14,679 nucleotides of DNA from assembly GCA_027596945.1 (NCBI GenBank), contig JADGJH010000764.1:1-14679 (forward strand), read 5' to 3'. Both the position numbers and the translations under genes were made by a program. How positions within the stretch are numbered: the stretch's first letter is position 1; each line of letters opens with the position of its first letter. Source of the stretch: Physocladia obscura. Lineage: Eukaryota; Chytridiomycota; Chytridiomycetes; Chytridiales; Chytriomycetaceae. Under the pieces are notes generated by a model. That model was not told where the DNA came from and did no database searches. It saw only the letters and a list, made by a program, of their open reading frames with translations. Below, in pieces: positions 9,601 through 14,679 of the stretch.

Positions 9601-10110
9601 TCGGCTTCAGCATTGACACTGCTGAAGAGGCGGTTCCAGTCGAAATTGAAGTGGAAGTTTCTGCAACAGCGGCGAGTATTGACGAATGTTTGTTTGCGTT
9701 GGAGTTTTTGAGAATGCCACCCAGCGACAAGCGGCGTTCCTTGCCTCTGTTGATAAAAAGGTCGGATCGGAGAGTAAATTACATGGACAAATCAAGACAC
9801 AATATCACAAAACAATTTTCTGTACTAACTCGCGATCTCTAGACGTTGCCGAATTTGTAGATTGTGGTGGCTGATACTCTGGTTCGGCAAAGCGGCTGTT
9901 GCCTGATGAAGCAGCGGCTGACGTAAGAGCTGAAGCGGAGGCGGGAACGGAGGAACCTTGCGGCACGGGAATGACCAAACTGTGATGCGGGCTGTGACTG
10001 TTGCCCTGCATATGAGTAATCTGGTCAAGATGATTGTTGCTCGCCCGACTGGCCCGGTTTCGCGAGCGCGCACGAAGCACGCTTCCTTCGTTGTGTTCTG
10101 ACGGATCCAT
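6584..10110 (-). CDS. DYRK-family protein kinase, class II (DYRK2/Pom1-like), five exons
   Basis: Dual-specificity tyrosine-regulated kinase; class II members act in cell polarity, growth and stress signalling. Exons run 10110-9830, 9746-8893, 8814-8591, 8520-8293 and 8221-6584, with GT-AG introns of 71 to 84 bp; joined length 1074 aa. A Ser/Ala/Gln-rich N-terminus precedes the DYRK homology box ([19 protein letters not shown]) and the NAPA-type link [13 protein letters not shown], as in DYRK2. Kinase motifs: LGKGSFGQ (residues 405-412), VALK K428, helix-C E443, HCDMKPEN with D525, DFG D576, activation loop [13 protein letters not shown] (Y588, Y590), [19 protein letters not shown]. All catalytic residues are present. 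About 30 extra residues lie between NILL and DFG. The tail after about residue 728 is low-complexity with polyglutamine. The 5' end may have another exon (TFPK|GTAAAT at 10126), and the last residues, coded by poly-T, may be intronic. Confidence 0.94.
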
Positions 10111-10344
10111 TTAGGTATTTACTTTGGGGAAAGTATCGTATAAATCAGTCGATGAATTTGTAGGCGGCGATTGTTTCGATAATGAATGCTTGCGAAATTC
10201 AGACCGAAGCGCAACGTGAGCCGTGTGTTCTTGCCCTTGTTGTTTGGCCCAGAAATTGGTTGAATTTGCAAATTTTTTTGAAACACAGCATAATATCCAG
10301 CTGTTCGAGACACAAAGGAAAATAATATTTTTCAATACCTTCAA
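10111..10344 (-). other. Possible upstream coding exon of the DYRK-like gene
   Basis: The minus-strand frame 10344-10114 is in frame with the kinase ATG but is closed by a TAA just before it. Its second half has coding character (LRSEFRKHSLSK, PPTNSSTDLYDTFPK) and ends at a good donor, AAA|GTAAAT (10126). A splice to the AG before 10013 (CATATGCAG|GGC) would keep frame and skip the ATG at 10110. This would give an alternative N-terminus. It is inference from splice words only; the frame could also be 5' leader. Confidence 0.3.
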
Positions 10345-11098
10345 ATAAGTTCTTAAAATATCTTCATTAAACGCAAGATCTTAAATTTTCTTACCGTCGC
10401 ACTTCCTTCAATTATCAACAAGAGTTTTTCCATTAAACAATGAGCAGTACTATTGAAATAATATTTGAGGTAACTGACATTAAAACTCTTCTGTCCATCC
10501 AATACCACCACATCAATAGAAAGCTTCGATCAATCTGGTGACGCCGTCCACGAGTTTCTAAGTCCAAGGTTTGTGACTTGAACAAAAAAAAAAAATCCAG
10601 GAACCCCACAAATTCCCGAACACAACGGTCTCTTTTCACTATCATCTCCTCAGCCATCAGTGTATGAAATCGTTTTTGTATATAGATTTGATAACATAAC
10701 TATCGACCCCACTTTGAAAGAATATCAGTGACGCCATGACTACCGAAAATCTGCCAATGATGAAATGAAAAGGATGGACTTCCGCTGTTAAATTCAAATA
10801 TGTAAACACTGCCAGTATATCTTAAATTGATGCTTGCTAAAATTTTCTGGCGTAGTTACTTGTGTTTAACAAAGCCACTGCAACCAAACACACTTATGAT
10901 ACTCAAGATTGTGCTCGCAAATGCTTCCAATCCAAACATCTTTCTTAATGACTATTAAATGAAGAAATACCTTCAGAAAACTCAGCCAGAGCTTAAAACA
11001 GCAAACTTACGCAGATCCAAGTTTGTGGGAAACTCCTGCCAAATGTATCAATCTTTTGGACAGTCATTACAAGAAATATAGAACAAACCCATTCTGCG

Positions 11099-11209
11099 AA
11101 GAAAGAAATAAAAACCATGAACAAAAAACAACAATAAGAAAGAAATAAAAACCATGAACAAAAAACAACAATAAGAAAGAAATAAAAACCATGAACAAAA
11201 AACAACAAT
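11099..11209. repeat. Three perfect tandem copies of a 37-bp unit
   Basis: Copies at 11099-11135, 11136-11172 and 11173-11209 are identical. Each unit begins AAGAAAGAAATAAAAACC and ends in ACAACAAT. As 37 is not a multiple of three, a reading frame across the copies uses three different frames, so the open minus-strand frame here is an artefact of a stop-poor sequence. The lack of any mismatch points to recent expansion. Confidence 0.97.
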
Positions 11210-11346
11210 AGCAGTAGTATAATAGCAATAGAATATCAGTCAAGGCGTGCAACAATTTAGATAAAAATGTGTTTTGGCTAAACACTCATTTTTCTAATAA
11301 ATGCTAACCAAACAGCCATTATGGTCAAAAGTCAAAGTTCCTTACA

Positions 11347-11352
11347 TTTATT
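11347..11352 (-). terminator. Putative poly(A) signal of the GH5 gene
   Basis: Minus-strand AATAAA about 102 bp after the GH5 stop (11454-11456). Position is plausible; the motif is short. Confidence 0.4.
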
Positions 11353-11453
11353 AAGATTCGCAAGGGAGAATCAAGAATTGAAAAAACAGTGATACCAATT
11401 TTCACTGGCAAAGCGAGAGGTGCAGTGGGCTTGTTCTAGAGTATAAGCTCAAG

Positions 11454-12767
11454 TTACAAATAGTTTTTTAATGCATTGACATATTCTTGATTGCTGGGTC
11501 CACTGAAATCAGTCGTCAACAGCCCAAGACCTGCATCTTTTGTCACATTTGTGTAGTATGATGCAGAAATAACCCACTGGAGCCATCCAATACTGTTTGG
11601 CTGTGTCCATGCCATAACACATTCAAAAAAGTTGTGATCCCATGAAGGTGCAGAAGTGAAGAGATCAGTGTTAACAGTGAACTCTGTCAGTAGTAGGGGG
11701 GCCTTGTAAGAATACGATGACTGTAGGACAAATCCGGCATTTTCATTCTCTAACGCTGTGACGGTAGTGCAAGCCGTTGGGTCATTTGTCCAGTCAGTTG
11801 AGTTTGAGTAAGCAGTAGAAAACCAATGCACTTCATAAACAATCTTTTTCTTCAAAGCCGGATATGTTGTGGTAACATTAAATGGATCATCTTGCAGAAA
11901 TGCCAATGTACTCGCGTAGTTTATTCCACTTACAATTACGAGTGCATTTGGATTTGCATTGTGAACAACAACAGCCGCATTTGCCATGTTTGTATACCAT
12001 GCACCTTGCCAATCAGTAATCTGTGTCCGTAATTCATTTCGAAGACTGATCGCAACAACTTGCGAAACATTACTGTACCTCCCTGCAATAAATTCCAATC
12101 CACGAATCCATCGTGTTATATTAAAGTATGTGTCGCCAAAGAATCCGTTTCCGTCGTTGTCCTCGCAACACACCATTGCTCTCGAAACATGGTTGTCAAG
12201 AATAACCATAAGGCCCGCCTGCGCCAATGAATTAACGGCTCGATCAAAGATATCCATTGTAGTTGTTGTCGAAGAAATCCAAGGATTGGCGAGCATGATT
12301 TGCGCAAGAATATTGGTAGGTACAAAGCCATCCAACGTGCGGTTTGTTCGGGAAGGAAGAGTATCCACAGAATCGCCGAAGAATTCGTCGACCATTTGAG
12401 TTGCGTATGTTAGTCGCACAGAATTCAGGCCAAGAGCTGTGATGTTTGATACTATTACATTGAGGGATTGAAACTGCAAGCCTTCGGGAATCATGTAATC
12501 GAGATGGGCTGGCCAGTTGAGACCATGCAGCAGAACAGGTTGTTGCTGAGCATTAACAATGACTGTTGACGCGGCGGATAGCGGGAAAGTATCTAATACG
12601 GTTCCTGTTGTTGCAGCGCTGGGAGTTGGTGTTACTGTTGCTGCTGATGTCGAAGAGGAATTTGCAGCTTTGTTACGCACAACGACGATGACTACTGTAA
12701 TCACGACAGCTATCAGTGCTGAAGTTACGGCTCCAACAACAATTGCAACTTTTGGTTTTAATACCAT
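11454..12767 (-). CDS. Membrane-anchored glycoside hydrolase family 5 (cellulase-type) protein
   Basis: Single-exon gene for 437 aa. Start chosen at the first ATG (12765-12767); the frame upstream has no ATG. The N-terminus is short and basic (MVLKPK), then one hydrophobic segment (about residues 7-30, ending VVIVVVRNK), fitting a type II signal anchor, followed by a Ser/Thr/Ala linker (to about 60). The GH5 domain shows HGLNWPAHLDYMIPEGL, VRLTYATQM, VILDNH, then ISLRNEL with the acid/base E245, VHWFS, and LLLTEFTVN with the nucleophile E362, and GWLQWVIS near the end. Both catalytic glutamates are present, so it is likely active on a beta-linked glucan or similar polymer outside the cell; the exact substrate cannot be read. 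About eight N-glycosylation sequons fit an extracellular domain. The NWPxHxxxMIPEGL pattern recalls fungal GH5 enzymes. The length fits the family. Confidence 0.93.
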   Translation of the reverse strand: MVLKPKVAIVVGAVTSALIAVVITVVIVVVRNKAANSSSTSAATVTPTPSAATTGTVLDTFPLSAASTVIVNAQQQPVLLHGLNWPAHLDYMIPEGLQFQSLNVIVSNITALGLNSVRLTYATQMVDEFFGDSVDTLPSRTNRTLDGFVPTNILAQIMLANPWISSTTTTMDIFDRAVNSLAQAGLMVILDNHVSRAMVCCEDNDGNGFFGDTYFNITRWIRGLEFIAGRYSNVSQVVAISLRNELRTQITDWQGAWYTNMANAAVVVHNANPNALVIVSGINYASTLAFLQDDPFNVTTTYPALKKKIVYEVHWFSTAYSNSTDWTNDPTACTTVTALENENAGFVLQSSYSYKAPLLLTEFTVNTDLFTSAPSWDHNFFECVMAWTQPNSIGWLQWVISASYYTNVTKDAGLGLLTTDFSGPSNQEYVNALKNYL

Positions 12768-13305
12768 TCGTAGCAAAAGAAAAATGTTCCAAACCCACCA
12801 AGCTAATCCAACACATTTTTACATACATCGCGCCAAGTCATGTTAGCACGTATAAACATCTGAACTACATAATCTCTGCATGTTTAACTGGTGTTGGTTG
12901 CTTTCGAAAACATTCGACGAAACTGCGCCACAGACATCATTAATCCTCAATTCAAAATTTTAAAATCCTGTCGCTTAAAACTGAAAGAAAGAACCATCTG
13001 GATTTTCAACAAAGGACATCACAAGTTGGAAATGATACAGATACTGTTGATAATAGAATTCAGAGCAATAAAGAAGACGAAGAACGCGCAAAGAAAAAGA
13101 AACCAAACATATGAAAAGAAATAAATTTTTAACAACGCAAATTAGTTACTTACAAATGTTAACAAATCACAGGAAATGGTTTTAGTTGTGAATGTTGACG
13201 AAAGAATCTTTTTTTATTGTTTTGACAAAATGCAAACAAACAAACGCACGACACAGAAGGTGGGGTAAAAACAGCAAAGAAAGAAAGCAAGGATCAAATA
13301 AATGA
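12768..13305. other. Intergenic region between GH5 and the perilipin-like gene
   Basis: It holds the promoter side of the GH5 gene and the 3' UTR of the perilipin-like gene. A minus-strand AATAAA (13213-13218), about 88 bp after the perilipin-like stop, is the likely poly(A) signal. The plus-strand frames in this region have no family resemblance. Confidence 0.5.
13213..13218 (-). terminator. Putative poly(A) signal of the first perilipin-like gene
   Basis: Minus-strand AATAAA in CAAAACAATAAAAA, about 88 bp beyond the TGA at 13306-13308; the same 14 bases surround the signal after the kinase gene. Confidence 0.55.
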
Positions 13306-14134
13306 TCACGGAGTAGCAGAAGCAGCAGCAACAGTCTCAGCCTCCGCCTCCTTTGCGGAAATATGAGCGCCAGCCTTGATCTTCTCAATGACGGGTTTGG
13401 TGATGGCATTCAACTGGTCAATGACCGAGTGGACCTGGGGGATGGCTTTGACGTACTCGACCGAGCCATTAACCTTGCTGACAATCAGGCCGGTTGTCTG
13501 GTTGACCTTGTCGACAGTCTGTTCAAAACCCTCAGTGACAATCTCGAGTGTGCGTTCGCTGGTGTGGATGACGTAGGCCGGTACGTAGTCCTTGATGGCA
13601 GTGCTTGGGTCGTGCGTGGCTGCTTCCACCTTGGCCACCGTGTCGTTGACGAATGTGAGCACAGGGCCCGGCGTGTAGGCTGTAATGGTTGTAGTAGCCG
13701 ATGTGTACGCCCACGATGTGTACTTGGTGGCCTCGGCTGACGCCTGTTCGATAAGCCCGTCGCTGAGTATTAATGTCGACAGTTGGCATGAATGAAAATA
13801 AATACCTGTGCCGTCAAATCACGCGCTTGCGTCTGCAACTCACCCGCCTTCGCCACCAACGAGTCTTTGACCGACGTGGCGTAGGCAACCGCCGTCTCGC
13901 CGTGAGTCGTGACTTTCGACGCCAATTGCGCCGCCGCGTCTTTGGCCGTCTGGGGAATGTACGGGTCTGCCGCCTATTCAAGTGGCGTTAAAGGGCTGAT
14001 CAGCAGCTTAAATCCCTTCTCTTCCTCTCCGCTCCCGTTCCATCAACAAGCAATCACACTGTTCATTTACTCACCACTGCAAGGTTGTTGACGTGTGTTG
14101 TTACAGTTTCGATTGCCTTGTCAACGCTGCTCAT
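13306..14134 (-). CDS. Amphipathic-helix protein, perilipin/REF-like lipid-droplet candidate (three exons)
   Basis: Exons 14134-14075, 13973-13806 and 13743-13306 give 221 aa. The first intron has donor GTGAGT; the second (62 bp) must end at the CAG at 13746-13744, because the nearer AG at 13764-13763 would break the frame. The protein starts MSSVDKAIETVTTHV and is built of Ala/Val/Thr/Lys-rich amphipathic helices: AKDAAAQLASKVTTHGETA, YVPAYVIHTSERTLEIVTEG, then VNQTTGLIVSKVNGSVEYVK and QLNAITKPVIEKIKAG. The composition, roughly 11-residue helical spacing and lack of a signal peptide or membrane helix resemble perilipins and the plant REF/SRPP lipid-droplet proteins. A role in coating lipid droplets is an inference. 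A paralogue lies 350 bp upstream on the same strand. A structural or other lipid-binding protein is the main alternative. Confidence 0.78.
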
Positions 14135-14487
14135 GTTTGTTTTTTGATGTGTATTTTTTTTTTTTTGATGCTCTAATTTTCTGCCAATTCAATTTCCTAA
14201 CTTGCATCTGTCACATGGGTTCATTAATTCCAAAAAACCTTGTACGCAATTCAACGCGCCGAAAAATGAAGAACTGAAACATGAAAATCTCTCTTTTTTT
14301 TTTTTTCTCACATACAATTGTAATTCAGGTGAACTTTCATTGCAATAAAAGTTTTCACACAAAACATCCAAAATTCAGCATCCACAGAACCAAAAAATTC
14401 AGATGCAACACAAAAAGGAAAAAAACTAAAGAAAGACAAATTACAGAGAGAGGAAAAATATGATAATAATAAAAGGTATAGGAAAGC
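14135..14487. other. Gap between the two perilipin-like paralogues
   Basis: Promoter side of the first paralogue and 3' UTR of the second. It has poly-T/A runs (14154-14165 and around 14292-14306) and the second copy of the 26-bp shared element (14372-14397). No gene is seen in the short frames. Confidence 0.5.
14372..14397 (-). repeat. 26-bp element shared with 6581-6606
   Basis: Second copy of the element described at the kinase 3' end: 16 identical bases and 24 of 26 overall. It lies about 90-115 bp beyond the stop of the second perilipin-like gene, in its 3' region. Confidence 0.6.
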
Positions 14488-14679
14488 TCATTGCGGAACA
14501 ACAGCAGCCTTCGACAAGGTTGCCGGAGCAGTAGTAGTAACAGCAGCAATCTTTCCAAGCACCGGCGACGTGGAAATCTTGCTAATAACGGGCGCTGCAA
14601 CAGCATTCAACTTTTCAATAACCAAATGCACTTGTGGAATCGCGGCCACATACTCCACGGATCCGTTCACCTTGCTCAC
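14488..14679 (-). CDS. Second perilipin-like paralogue, 3' end only (runs off the window)
   Basis: The frame is open from the window edge to a TGA at 14488-14490, so about 64 C-terminal residues are visible; the start lies to the right. VSKVNGSVEYVAAIPQVH is almost identical to the same stretch of the first paralogue (VKAIPQVH there), and LNAVAAPVISKI aligns with LNAITKPVIEKI. The last part differs (PVLGKIAAVTTTAP, ending VVPQ). Orientation is the same and the spacing short, so this is a tandem duplicate. Function as for its neighbour: possible lipid-droplet or other lipid-surface binding, by inference. Confidence 0.82.
   Translation of the reverse strand: MSKVNGSVEYVAAIPQVHLVIEKLNAVAAPVISKISTSPVLGKIAAVTTTAPATLSKAAVVPQ

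Larger units (their letters stand above)
10345..11453. other. Intergenic region between the kinase gene and the GH5 gene
   Basis: Besides the triple 37-bp repeat and a likely GH5 poly(A) signal, nothing is recognised here. The DNA is AT-rich, with stops in all frames. It should hold the kinase promoter (right to left reading) at its left side. Confidence 0.5.

Noticed and set aside
9432..9842. A 136-codon plus-strand frame opposite the kinase
   Set aside because: It is a shadow of the kinase second exon; the low-complexity Ser/Thr/Ala coding leaves the other strand open. No family resemblance.
10993..11285. Two overlapping minus-strand frames rich in Phe and Val
   Set aside because: They only translate the 37-bp tandem repeat in successive frames. 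No protein family, and the unit length is not a multiple of three.
13532..13789. An 85-codon minus frame across the second perilipin-like intron
   Set aside because: It comes from using the nearer AG (13764-13763), which shifts the frame. The acceptor at 13744 restores the paralogue-supported frame.
1..14679. CRISPR arrays, rRNA, tRNA genes, prophage
   Set aside because: None seen; the only regular repeat has no spacers, and gene structure is eukaryotic.

Overview
The window looks like nuclear DNA from a eukaryote, most likely a fungus outside the yeasts, possibly an early-diverging (chytrid-like) one. Genes are split by short GT-AG introns of about 62 to 101 bp, often carrying long poly-T runs. 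AATAAA-type signals follow several stops. No bacterial operon structure or ribosome binding sites are seen. The fungal assignment rests on a glycoside hydrolase family 5 protein of a type I know from fungi, a Pom1/DYRK2-type kinase and perilipin-like proteins; it is inference, not proof.

Left block (1-2450, + strand): the 3' end of a TMEM198/DUF4203-type multispanning membrane protein (3-410), a 0.6 kb intergenic region, then a complete four-exon gene for RNA polymerase II subunit RPB3 (1018-2061; 272 aa, zinc cysteines intact). A gene-free stretch follows.

Middle block (about 2450-6500): an AT-rich island with no intact gene. It holds debris of mobile elements: the C-terminal part of a Tc1/mariner-type DDE transposase on + (4560-4982, two in-frame stops), a broken reading frame on + (2553-2915), another on - (about 4930-5880), and an isolated 113-codon + frame (3993-4334). 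The two broken frames share a short protein motif and may be copies of one element.

Right block (6500-14679, all - strand): a five-exon DYRK-family kinase of class II (6584-10110; about 1074 aa, polyglutamine flanks); a 1.1 kb intergenic region with three perfect 37-bp tandem repeats; a single-exon GH5 hydrolase tethered by an N-terminal membrane anchor (11454-12767); and two tandem paralogues of an amphipathic, perilipin-like lipid-droplet candidate (13306-14134 complete; 14488-14679 only the 3' end before the window edge).

The genes do not form one pathway. Most are housekeeping or ordinary fungal genes. I see no clear new system. The items best worth checking are the decayed two-strand element family, a 26-bp near-identical element shared by the 3' ends of the kinase and the second perilipin-like gene, the ambiguous 5' and 3' ends of the kinase gene, and the tandem perilipin-like pair.
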